Below, one piece after another: positions 35,008 to 43,193 of a DNA stretch of 64,000 bases. Below the pieces are notes generated by a model that had not been told where the DNA came from, made no database searches, and saw nothing but the letters and a program-made list of their open reading frames with translations. The DNA is taken from positions 5,394,001 to 5,458,000 of the forward strand of contig NZ_CP048833.1 of NCBI RefSeq assembly GCF_012971725.1. The letters run 5' to 3'. Numbering within the stretch: position 1 is the stretch's first letter; every line of letters begins with the position of its first letter. The position numbers and the translations under genes were made by a program. Origin of the DNA: Pseudomonas multiresinivorans. Lineage in GTDB: Bacteria; Pseudomonadota; Gammaproteobacteria; Pseudomonadales; Pseudomonadaceae.

Positions 35008-35469
35008 ATGACAACCACCGTTCTGACTTACGGCACTTTCGACCTGTTCCATCATGGTCATCTGAAACTCCTGACCCGCCTCAAGAATCTGGGCGATCGA
35101 TTGATCGTCGGCGTATCCACCGATGAGTTCAATTCCAGCAAAGGCAAGAAAACTATTATCCCCTTCGCTGATCGCATTGAGATCGTGCAGTCGATCAAAT
35201 GCGTCGATCTGGCGATTCCTGAAACTGATTGGGAACAGAAGGTGCGGGATATCGACACATATCATGTGGCGATACTTGGCATGGGTCATGATTGGCAAGG
35301 GAAGTTCGACGATCTGAACACTTTGTGCAGGGTGATCTATCTGCCACGCACCGATGGGATTTCCAGTACGCAGATCAAGCAGAGTCTGGGCTACTTCGAC
35401 AAGGCGCACCTCAGCGAGCTGAAATCCTCGTTGGACACGATCTCGTCAATTATCGAACGCCTGCGCTGA
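35008..35469 (+). CDS. TagD-like glycerol-3-phosphate cytidylyltransferase family
   Basis: This is a 153-residue nucleotidyltransferase of the TagD/cytidylyltransferase family. It has the TYGTFDLFHHGHLKLL motif (HxGH) at the N terminus and RTDGISSTQIK near residue 115 (the family RTxGISTT region). TagD makes CDP-glycerol from CTP and glycerol 3-phosphate. The exact alcohol here cannot be told from sequence. It lies three genes from nothing else in nucleotide-sugar synthesis but two genes before a CDP-alcohol phosphotransferase, which would use such a product. It is the first gene after the ops element. Confidence 0.88.
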   Translation: MTTTVLTYGTFDLFHHGHLKLLTRLKNLGDRLIVGVSTDEFNSSKGKKTIIPFADRIEIVQSIKCVDLAIPETDWEQKVRDIDTYHVAILGMGHDWQGKFDDLNTLCRVIYLPRTDGISSTQIKQSLGYFDKAHLSELKSSLDTISSIIERLR

Positions 35470-35477
35470 CAACTACC

Positions 35478-36716
35478 ATGCGCTCAATAGCTCATTTAAT
35501 CCGACACCCACTGGCAGCCAACACACTGGCCGCCAGCCTGACGCAATTGGCGAACTTCCTGCCGCTGCTCCTGCTACCGGTACTGACTCAGCGCCTTGCA
35601 ATCGAGAGCTTCGGCACAGTAGCCATGGTGCTTTCTCTCTGCCAACTGTCATTAATAATTACTGACTTCGGCTATGGTCTGTCGAGTACATACCGAATCG
35701 CACGCCATCGTGAAGATCGCTTGCTGATCGGCAAACTGCTCGGCGCGGTGTTCATCGGGAAACTACCGCTGGTGGCCATAGCATCCCTGATCACCCTGCT
35801 GGTTCCGTTTTTTACTCCCGCCTACCGGCATGACACCCCACTCTTCGCGTTGGGAACCCTAGCCATCATTGGCCAAGCCTATCAGACCAACTGGTTGTTC
35901 GTGGGTCTGGAGCGCCAAAAGGTAGTCACCGTATACAGTCTTTCGACCAAAGCGCTCTACCTTGTTGCCGTACTGTTGTTTGTTCACGACAGCGACGATG
36001 CCTGGCTCGTAATCCTGGGCTGGGGATTAGCCCAGCTCTCAGCAGCCGCGCTCTCCATCCTGCAGGTCTACAGAACAAACTTTCGAATCCTGCGACCAAG
36101 CATGGTGGAAGTCCTGCAGGAATTTCGTGGCGCGCTTCCCTTCTTCACATCGCGAATTGCGGTGGCCACCTACACCTCGGCGGCTACCACCGTAGTAGGT
36201 CTTGCGGGGCAAGTGCAGGCTGCACAGTTCTATGCCTGCCAGCAGGTCTACCGCATCGGATCGGCGTTGCCAGTCAACCAGGTCCTGTATCCATTCATGG
36301 CGAAAAACCGCGACTGGCGAGTGTTCCTGCTGGTAACTCTGGGCTCGGCGGGCCTGCTGTCGATATTGGCCGGACTGATCGCTGCATTCTCTGCAGAGAT
36401 TCTGCAACTCGCGCTGGGTCCTGAGTTCCTCCGGGCGCAATCGACCTTCACCGTGCTGCTAGCCGCCATGGTCGTCAGCTATCTCGCCGCAGCTTTCGGC
36501 TATCCAGCCTTCGCTGCCCTTGATCGTCTGGACCAGGCCAACCGCACCGTGGTGATCGCCTCAATTGCCAACGTCCTTGCATTGGGATGCCTCTACATCC
36601 TCGATCAGATCAACGCCCTGAACGTCGCTCTGGCGATCCTGGGAACCGAACTGTTTGTACTCACGTTGCGGATACTTGCGCTCCGGCGCATCCAAAAAAC
36701 CGCCCACTCCCTCTAA
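35478..36716 (+). CDS. Wzx-type polysaccharide flippase
   Basis: A 412-residue integral membrane protein of the oligosaccharidyl-lipid flippase / MATE-like superfamily, with about 12 hydrophobic segments. The N-terminal region (ANTLAASLTQLANFLPLLLL, then LESFGTVAMVL-like sequence near residue 45) is the usual Wzx start. It should move the undecaprenyl-linked repeat unit across the inner membrane. The start at 35478 is 8 nt after the cytidylyltransferase stop. The longer open frame from 35292 overlaps that gene. GC content falls toward its 3' end. Confidence 0.88.
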   Translation: MRSIAHLIRHPLAANTLAASLTQLANFLPLLLLPVLTQRLAIESFGTVAMVLSLCQLSLIITDFGYGLSSTYRIARHREDRLLIGKLLGAVFIGKLPLVAIASLITLLVPFFTPAYRHDTPLFALGTLAIIGQAYQTNWLFVGLERQKVVTVYSLSTKALYLVAVLLFVHDSDDAWLVILGWGLAQLSAAALSILQVYRTNFRILRPSMVEVLQEFRGALPFFTSRIAVATYTSAATTVVGLAGQVQAAQFYACQQVYRIGSALPVNQVLYPFMAKNRDWRVFLLVTLGSAGLLSILAGLIAAFSAEILQLALGPEFLRAQSTFTVLLAAMVVSYLAAAFGYPAFAALDRLDQANRTVVIASIANVLALGCLYILDQINALNVALAILGTELFVLTLRILALRRIQKTAHSL

Positions 36717-36730
36717 CTCGAATAACCGCC

Positions 36731-37405
36731 ATGCCAACAATCGCCGAAATCAGAAAATCCATGCCCCAGGACAAGAGCAACTATGATCGCTGGGGAAATC
36801 CCGCCGCTTATTTCTGTGCCAGGCCTATTTCCTATCCGATAACTGCGCTATTCGTCTCAGCAGGGCTAAGTGCAAACTTCGCATCTCTAGCATCAATTGC
36901 TTTTGCCCTTGCCGCAATCCTCACCGCAGCCATTAGTTACCCAGCCTGGATAATCACCACTCTAATACTTCTTTGGCTAGTACTTGACTGTGTCGATGGA
37001 AATATTGCAAGGTTCACTCGAACAGGCTCCCTCAAGGGAGAGTTCCTAGACGCCATCGGCGGATATATAATTACCGCAGGTTTATACATCGCCATCGGCT
37101 ATGGAAGCGGCGAACAGGATGCCCTTCTTCTTGGTGCTGCTGCCAGCATATTCTCCATACTCTCTCGACTCATATTAAATAAGTCAAATGTTCTATCTGG
37201 ATCCAAAAGAAACTCCACAGGCGACACCGGAAGTGGCTGGAAAGCACAGTGGTTGCTGTCCATCTATAACCTCTCCGGCATTGGCTTATTACTGACCTAT
37301 TTGGCCCTACACTTTCAGGCTATTACTGAATTTCTTTTATTCCAAGCAACGCTAGGTGGAATTATCACAATCGCCACGGCCGTTTCTTCCTGGAAAAATC
37401 TATAA
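36731..37405 (+). CDS. CDP-alcohol phosphatidyltransferase family protein, atypical motif
   Basis: This is a 224-residue membrane enzyme with about six hydrophobic segments. The CDP-alcohol signature is DCVDGNIAR near residue 88, then eight residues and GEFLDAIGG. The canonical motif is DxxDGxxAR-x8-GxxxDxxxD; here the last Asp, the proposed catalytic base, is Gly. Family members swap CMP for an alcohol or lipid. Here a CDP-alcohol from the TagD-like enzyme would be the donor, perhaps to put a phospho-alcohol on the polymer or its lipid carrier. The gene is visibly AT-rich and probably acquired. Confidence 0.82.
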   Translation: MPTIAEIRKSMPQDKSNYDRWGNPAAYFCARPISYPITALFVSAGLSANFASLASIAFALAAILTAAISYPAWIITTLILLWLVLDCVDGNIARFTRTGSLKGEFLDAIGGYIITAGLYIAIGYGSGEQDALLLGAAASIFSILSRLILNKSNVLSGSKRNSTGDTGSGWKAQWLLSIYNLSGIGLLLTYLALHFQAITEFLLFQATLGGIITIATAVSSWKNL

Positions 37406-37432
37406 CACTCAACTTCATTAAGACCATCAAAA

Positions 37433-38506
37433 ATGCGCATACTACATATTGCAGAAACTGTGAAGGGGGGAGTTGCCACTTACCTAGAGCTAATCGATGG
37501 TAACGTACCTCACGAGCATTATTATCTGATCCCTGCCAGTCAAGAGAACGAGATCGACGTAGATAGGAAAAAATTGATAGCATTCCCAGGCACTAGCCGC
37601 CCTCAAAGAATAGCCGGATTATTCCAAGCCCTTGCCAGATTGGAAGGCAAGCAATCCTATGACATTGTGCATTTGCACAGTTCTTTCGCCGGATATGTGC
37701 TTATCCTTCAAAAACTATTGAGCTTCAAATTTCCAGCAATAATTTTCTGCGCGCACGGATGGTCTTTCCAGCGTCAAGTTTCAACACTTGAGCGCACCAT
37801 CTGCAAAGCAGTTGACTATATAACAGGCCGACTCTCAACCGGAGTAATTCATATTTCAAAAACAGAGCAGGCCGCCGCAAATTTCATCCCCTGCGATCTC
37901 CAGAGATCTATCTACAATCCAATTTCAGATGACTATCTCGCCCCACTAAAAAAGACACACAGGGCATATAGCATAAAAAAAATATTATTCGTCGGCCGAC
38001 TGGACCGACAAAAGGGATTCGACATCCTGTATGAGGCATTCAAATCAAAAGAGCTGCAAGAGTTTCATCTCTACGTAGCTGGAGACTCTGTTCTTTGCGA
38101 TTCAGACTATAAGCCAACTGCAAATGTGACATTCTTGGGATGGCAAACTCGAGAAGCACTGCTGGCTGTGTACGATGATGCCGATTTAACTATAGTCCCT
38201 TCACGCTGGGAGGGTTTTGGATTTGTAGCCATAGAGTCATTAGCAAGAGGAACTCCCGTACTGGCCAGCCATGCAGGCTCGCTCCCCGAAATACTTGGCA
38301 TGTACGGTCAAGTTGCCGACATGACTACAGCAGACGCCATAATCAAGAGCATTACTCAATATAGAACCAGCCCAACAGAGACCCCACCAAGACTACAGGA
38401 ATATATACGTGAAAAATATTCATCTTCTCGCTTTTCGGCAGAAATACTGGAGTTCTACCAAGAAGCAGTAGCGAAGGAAAAATCAAAAAAAAAAAATCGC
38501 CCCTGA
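37433..38506 (+). CDS. Glycosyltransferase family 4 protein (AT-rich)
   Basis: This is a 357-residue GT-B glycosyltransferase. It starts MRILHIAETVKGGVATYLEL, like the 30221 protein, and has DIVHLHSSFAGYVLIL, the linker ILFVGRLDRQKGFDIL, and the C-terminal EX7E motif SRWEGFGFVAIESLARGTPVL. It should add one sugar of the repeat unit. Codon use is AT-rich, unlike the flanking genome. The 3' end carries a run of 12 A (38485-38496) coding for Lys residues just before the stop, where slippage would change the C terminus. The polymerase gene starts 12 nt later. Confidence 0.9.
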   Translation: MRILHIAETVKGGVATYLELIDGNVPHEHYYLIPASQENEIDVDRKKLIAFPGTSRPQRIAGLFQALARLEGKQSYDIVHLHSSFAGYVLILQKLLSFKFPAIIFCAHGWSFQRQVSTLERTICKAVDYITGRLSTGVIHISKTEQAAANFIPCDLQRSIYNPISDDYLAPLKKTHRAYSIKKILFVGRLDRQKGFDILYEAFKSKELQEFHLYVAGDSVLCDSDYKPTANVTFLGWQTREALLAVYDDADLTIVPSRWEGFGFVAIESLARGTPVLASHAGSLPEILGMYGQVADMTTADAIIKSITQYRTSPTETPPRLQEYIREKYSSSRFSAEILEFYQEAVAKEKSKKKNRP

Positions 38507-38518
38507 GTTGCACCTGAA

Positions 38519-39790
38519 ATGAAAAACTCCAGGATCAGGGAAACAATCCTCCGAACAACCTTCTTTCTTGGACCTACTGGAATTTTCTTTGCACCATTAC
38601 CAGGCATTGGTTCACTACGAGCATTCTACTTCAGCACTGCCCTCATTAACATTCTTTGCCTTTTTAGAACATCAAAAAGAAGCCTACCCCACTTCACACT
38701 ACTATTCTTCATCTTCATCCTTCTATTCGGCAGCGCATCCTACTCACTAATTGGCATTACAGATGATATCCCTATTCATGCCAACCCAGCAATTAGAGTG
38801 CTAGTCATCTGCAATCTCGCATTCGGATTTTACAATATCTCGCAATGGATTATCTCGAGCGAATCCACAGACATAACGGAAAAACTCCTTAGAGACTCAT
38901 TCAAAGGCTTCTGCGCCGTTTTCTTTCTGGGCTTGGTCATTTACATTGGCTATATCACAAATAAAATCCCATACAGCACCTACAGTCTCTTCACCACACT
39001 GGACCAAAGTGCCTATGGCTACTCACGCTTCAGCCCTGGCACCTACCCTAACGAGTTTGGAATAATTTGCTCTTTTTATGCAATATACGCATTATCGATA
39101 ACCCTAAACAAGAACAACCCCTTCTATCTGATACTATCAGTAATATTCATAGCGGGTGTTTTTCTCACCTCTACACGTGCCGCCTATATAACGCTACTCC
39201 TGAGCTATATTTACCTCACTTTCAGCAGCAAAAGCCCTAGTAGAAAGCTCTTGCTCGCTATCCTTCCTGCCATCCTTACACCAATCGTCACACAAACACT
39301 TTCCTACTTATCATTTGATGTTATGGCAGTAATTACTACCGGATACGAATCCGCAGCTAAAGGAACCGGAAGCTCCAACGTCAGACTGGAGGATTGGAAT
39401 ACTGCGATAGACGACCTTCTAGAGCATTTATTCTGGGGAGTAGGAATAGAATCACCAAAAGCCTATTCGCTTCACAACTTGCCACTACAAATACTCTACG
39501 GGCTTGGAATAGCGGGAACTCTTATTCTCTCTATAGCCACTGCGGCGTTTATCCACATAAACCTCAAAATAACGTGGAATATTCGAAAGTGCACTAAAGA
39601 AATCCAGAAACTCACAACAACCACAAGAACAATACTACTCATTCACGTCGTAGTTTTTGGACTAACCAACCATAATCAAGCGCACTTCTTCACATGGATG
39701 TTGTTTGCGCTGAGCTGCATAAAGCTCAGGAGCACAGAGGTCTGTGTGCAGAGGTTCTCCCCCAACTCAACTTCACTCAGGTTGGCGTAA
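38519..39790 (+). CDS. Wzy-type polysaccharide polymerase / O-antigen ligase-like membrane protein
   Basis: A 423-residue protein with ten or more hydrophobic segments and a large periplasmic-type loop. The Wzy/WaaL-like pattern is seen in YSRFSPGTYPNEFGII, FLTSTRAAYITLLLSYIYL and SLHNLPLQILYGLGIAGTL. Such enzymes join repeat units on the periplasmic face. Because one Wzx, one Wzc and one Wza are present, polymerase is more likely than ligase. It is the most AT-rich gene in the window, with many ATA, TTA and AAA codons. Confidence 0.85.
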   Translation: MKNSRIRETILRTTFFLGPTGIFFAPLPGIGSLRAFYFSTALINILCLFRTSKRSLPHFTLLFFIFILLFGSASYSLIGITDDIPIHANPAIRVLVICNLAFGFYNISQWIISSESTDITEKLLRDSFKGFCAVFFLGLVIYIGYITNKIPYSTYSLFTTLDQSAYGYSRFSPGTYPNEFGIICSFYAIYALSITLNKNNPFYLILSVIFIAGVFLTSTRAAYITLLLSYIYLTFSSKSPSRKLLLAILPAILTPIVTQTLSYLSFDVMAVITTGYESAAKGTGSSNVRLEDWNTAIDDLLEHLFWGVGIESPKAYSLHNLPLQILYGLGIAGTLILSIATAAFIHINLKITWNIRKCTKEIQKLTTTTRTILLIHVVVFGLTNHNQAHFFTWMLFALSCIKLRSTEVCVQRFSPNSTSLRLA

Positions 39791-39831
39791 CCGCCTAGAT
39801 CCCAACAACCAGCTTAATCAACGCAATCGGC

Positions 39832-41247
39832 ATGAACAGAAATGATCGCGGTGTACTCCGCCCCCCCCATACAAGCCTCTCCATCCTCCAACGCACCCTG
39901 GACCTTGCGATCATCCTGCTCTGCATCTTTCTGCTCTGCACTCTGAGCGGAATAAAGGACAGTAGAGATATTTTGGCCGTCGCCTTCGGCACCTTGCTCC
40001 CATTTTCCATTCTGGCCGATGCGGGAGGCCTCTACGGCTCATGGCGTGGCAAACGTATACGTGATGAGTTAAGGAAACTATCGTGTATCTGGCTACTCAG
40101 CTCGCTGACATTTTTTCTGGGTGACTATGTGCTTTTTGAATCCCAGCCCCGGCCCCGGATGCTCCTCATACAACTATTGAGTTTCCCCCTGATTACATTG
40201 ATTGCTTATCGAGTTTTCCTTCGTCAGGCACTCAAAATACTTCGTAATAATGGCCTGAATACCCGTAATGTGGCCATCGTCGGAGCAGGCCCCTTGGGAG
40301 CGCGACTGGCGATGAACATCGCCAATGCCCCTTGGATGGGCCTGGAACTCCTAGGTTTCTATGATGATGAGAGAACCACCCCTGTTCAACTACCCGGATG
40401 GCAGTTGCGAATTAGTGTCTCGGGCAACTTGGAGCAGTTGATTAGCGAAGCACACTCCGGCTCCATCGATCATATCTACATCGCCCTTCCTATGCGTAGC
40501 GAGGCCAGGATCAAGTGGCTGGTTGATCAACTCAGCGATACAACCGTTTCGGTCCACTTAGTTCCAGATGTTTTCATCTTCAACCTGCTCCACGCCCGAT
40601 CCCAGAACATCGACGGCATCCCCACCATCAGCATCTTCGACAGCCCCATGGTGGGCGCCAGTGCGTTGGTGAAGCGTCTGGAAGACATCATTCTATCGTC
40701 ATTGATCCTTTGTCTGATCGCCGTCCCCATGCTTTTCATCTCGGCGGCAATCAAACTCACTTCTCCCGGCCCGGTATTCTTCCGGCAGAAACGCTACGGC
40801 ATCGACGGTCGCTCCATCGAAGTCTGGAAATTCCGCAGCATGCGAGTGATGGAAAACGGCGCGAAGGTCACCCAGGCAACCCGCAACGACAGCCGCATCA
40901 CCCCGCTGGGAGCCTTCCTGCGGCGCACCTCGCTGGATGAACTGCCGCAGTTCATCAACGTGCTCATGGGCGATATGTCCATTGTCGGGCCGCGCCCGCA
41001 CGCCATCGCCCACAACGAGGAATATCGTGGGCAGATCAGCAGCTACATGCTGCGTCACAAAGTGAAACCGGGCATCACGGGATGGGCCCAGGTGAATGGC
41101 TGGCGCGGCGAAACAGACACCCTGGAGAAGATGCAGAAGCGTGTCGAGTTCGACCTGGCCTATATCAATAACTGGTCGCTCTGGTGGGACCTGAAGATCG
41201 TCTTCCTGACCCTGTTCAAGGGCTTCGTGCACAAGAACGCCTACTGA
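39832..41247 (+). CDS. WcaJ-type undecaprenyl-phosphate sugar phosphotransferase
   Basis: This is a 471-residue polyprenyl glycosylphosphotransferase that should start repeat-unit synthesis. There are four N-terminal membrane segments (about 20-130), a CoA-binding-like domain (RNVAIVGAGPLGARLAM near 143), a fifth membrane segment, and the catalytic C-terminal bacterial sugar transferase domain (KLTSPGPVFFRQKRYGIDG, KFRSMRV, RRTSLDELPQFINVLMGDMS, GPRPHA, KPGITGWAQVNGWRGET). A C8 tract (39861-39868) lies ten codons into the gene and no strong ribosome site precedes the ATG. The 3' half has host-like GC while the 5' part is poorer. Confidence 0.92.
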   Translation: MNRNDRGVLRPPHTSLSILQRTLDLAIILLCIFLLCTLSGIKDSRDILAVAFGTLLPFSILADAGGLYGSWRGKRIRDELRKLSCIWLLSSLTFFLGDYVLFESQPRPRMLLIQLLSFPLITLIAYRVFLRQALKILRNNGLNTRNVAIVGAGPLGARLAMNIANAPWMGLELLGFYDDERTTPVQLPGWQLRISVSGNLEQLISEAHSGSIDHIYIALPMRSEARIKWLVDQLSDTTVSVHLVPDVFIFNLLHARSQNIDGIPTISIFDSPMVGASALVKRLEDIILSSLILCLIAVPMLFISAAIKLTSPGPVFFRQKRYGIDGRSIEVWKFRSMRVMENGAKVTQATRNDSRITPLGAFLRRTSLDELPQFINVLMGDMSIVGPRPHAIAHNEEYRGQISSYMLRHKVKPGITGWAQVNGWRGETDTLEKMQKRVEFDLAYINNWSLWWDLKIVFLTLFKGFVHKNAY

Positions 41248-41422
41248 TCGCCACCTTTCCCACTTCAAGAATTTACTGCCTCTCCCTGCCAGCCGATTCC
41301 TACATCCTCAGCCAAACCCGATTGCTAACCTGCGCAGCCTTCCGGCCAGCACCTTGCGCCATGGAACTCCGGCGTAGGGAACAGTCCGCGCCATCCCTTC
41401 ACTTCCTTTGTGTAGCCCTCCC

Positions 41423-42529
41423 ATGATTCGCCCCTTGTCCCTTGCTGTCCTGTCTGCCCTTGCGCTTCAGGGATGCATGTTCTCCCCCGGCCAGAACCTG
41501 GATACCGGACGACTCATGCCGGAAGACTCGGCTGAGTCCAGTCGCGTCCAACTGGTGCAGATCACGCCCAAGCTGCTCACGGTAGACGCTGCAACACGGC
41601 AACAGGATGCCGTTCCCGAGGAGCTCGTCAGCTTCCGCCCGGAAAGTTACCGGATCGGTGCTGGTGACCTTCTGTACATCACTGTCTGGGACCACCCAGA
41701 GCTGACCTCACCGGCCGGCCAACTGCAACAGGGAGACGCTAACGGTCGGTTGGTACGGCCAGACGGCACACTCTTCTACCCCTATGTCGGCACGCTGCAC
41801 GTGTCGGGAAGGACGATCGAAGACGTTCGCAAGACCATTACCAACGCCCTGGCTGCGTACGTCGAAGAACCCCAGGTGGATATTGCCGTTCTGCGCTTCG
41901 CCAGCCAGCGAGTGATACTCAATGGTGCCTTCGTCAAAGCGGGCCCGCAGGCAATCACCACGACTCCCCTGGCGCTGATGGAAGCCATTGGCGCCGCCGA
42001 ACTGGATACCGCCAATGCCGACCTCTCCGGCCTGACGCTGCAGCGCGACAACCAGGTCTTCCACCTGAACCTGGATGCGCTGAACACTGCTCAAGGCTCG
42101 GCCCTGTACAGCCTGTACCTGAAGGACGGCGACCGCATCTATCTGCCCTATAACGATCGCAAGAAGGTCTATCTGATGGGTGAAGTCAACGCGCCGCGCG
42201 CACTGATCTTCAAGACCCGCGAGATGAACCTGGCCGATGCACTGGGCAGTGTTGGCGGCTTGAACCAGACCACTGCCAATGGCAAAGCCGTGTATGTCAT
42301 TCGCGGTGTCGAGGATCTGGAGAAACAGCGCGCCACGGTCTTCCAGCTCGACGCGAACTCGCCCACCGCCTTCATCCTCGCCCAACAATTCCAGTTGCAA
42401 CCGCAGGATGTTGTCTATGTCGGCCCGGCCGGTGTGACTCGCTGGAACCGCCTGATCAGCCAATTGCTGCCGTCCGCCGGCATTCTCGGCACCGGTTCGA
42501 CCATTCAACACAACCTCAACAACAACTGA
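41423..42529 (+). CDS. wza: Outer-membrane polysaccharide export lipoprotein (Wza/GfcE type)
   Basis: This is a 368-residue lipoprotein with signal peptide and lipobox (ALALQGC). The polysaccharide export domain begins SYRIGAGDLLYITVWDHPELTSP, and SLBB repeats follow (VILNGAFVKAGPQAI and VYLMGEVNAPRALIF). An amphipathic C-terminal helix region ends the protein, as in the Wza pore. It forms the octameric outer-membrane channel that meets Wzc. The start at 41423 gives the signal peptide. It follows WcaJ after a 175-nt gap and is 7 nt before the YjbF gene. Confidence 0.93.
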   Translation: MIRPLSLAVLSALALQGCMFSPGQNLDTGRLMPEDSAESSRVQLVQITPKLLTVDAATRQQDAVPEELVSFRPESYRIGAGDLLYITVWDHPELTSPAGQLQQGDANGRLVRPDGTLFYPYVGTLHVSGRTIEDVRKTITNALAAYVEEPQVDIAVLRFASQRVILNGAFVKAGPQAITTTPLALMEAIGAAELDTANADLSGLTLQRDNQVFHLNLDALNTAQGSALYSLYLKDGDRIYLPYNDRKKVYLMGEVNAPRALIFKTREMNLADALGSVGGLNQTTANGKAVYVIRGVEDLEKQRATVFQLDANSPTAFILAQQFQLQPQDVVYVGPAGVTRWNRLISQLLPSAGILGTGSTIQHNLNNN

Positions 42530-42536
42530 GCACTCC

Positions 42537-43193
42537 ATGAATGCCTATCGCTTGCTCGCGTTGGGGGTGCTCGCCTGCGCCTTGTCCGCCTGCAACCCAC
42601 TGATGCAGGCCTCGCTGAGTACTCTGAGCGCCAGCTTCAGCAGCCCGGCTCCGCTTGAGCTGACACGCGCTCAAGTCAATTCTCTCCCCTACTACCAGAT
42701 CGAGATCACCACCCAATACGGCTCAGCGGTGATGGCGCTGGTACGCACACAAGGCGACCTGCAGTACTGGCAGGCCTCGTCGCGCCAATTGCTACTCCTG
42801 CAGGATGGCGTGGTGGTGCGCACATTGGGTTTCCCGGACGACTTGCTGGGAACTCGCCTCGCGCCGGGCTCGCCCTTTGTCACCGGGCTGCAGCACATCG
42901 GCGAAGACCAGGCAAGCCAGCGCTGGATCGATCTCGGGCCCGGTTACCTGCTCGATGTTCCGCTCACCGGCAATCTGCGCCGCGCCGGCGTCGAAACCGT
43001 GCACATCCTCGATCAGGACCACAGGCTGCTGCGAATTGACGAGCAACTGCACGCGCCGATCAAGGGCATGGCGGCTACCAACAGCTACTGGGTCGACCCG
43101 AATGACGGGTTCATCCTGCAAAGCCGGCAGCAGGTCACTCCCAGTCTCAACGTCACCATTACTCAGTTGCGTCCCCTTCGGAGCCGGCCATGA
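42537..43193 (+). CDS. YjbF/GfcB-family lipoprotein
   Basis: A 218-residue lipoprotein with signal peptide and lipobox (ACALSACNP). The body has the family segments LPYYQIEITTQYGSAVMALVR and a C-terminal DPNDGFILQSRQQ. It belongs to the YjbF/GfcB group found in yjbEFGH and group 4 capsule (gfc) operons, where it is needed for polymer export or assembly at the outer membrane by an unknown mechanism. It overlaps the next gene by 4 nt. Confidence 0.88.
   Translation: MNAYRLLALGVLACALSACNPLMQASLSTLSASFSSPAPLELTRAQVNSLPYYQIEITTQYGSAVMALVRTQGDLQYWQASSRQLLLLQDGVVVRTLGFPDDLLGTRLAPGSPFVTGLQHIGEDQASQRWIDLGPGYLLDVPLTGNLRRAGVETVHILDQDHRLLRIDEQLHAPIKGMAATNSYWVDPNDGFILQSRQQVTPSLNVTITQLRPLRSRP

Noticed and set aside
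35292..35477. 62-residue N-terminal extension of the Wzx-type flippase
   Set aside because: It overlaps the cytidylyltransferase gene in another frame and its sequence is hydrophilic and not family-like. The ATG at 35478 gives a normal start at the first membrane segment.
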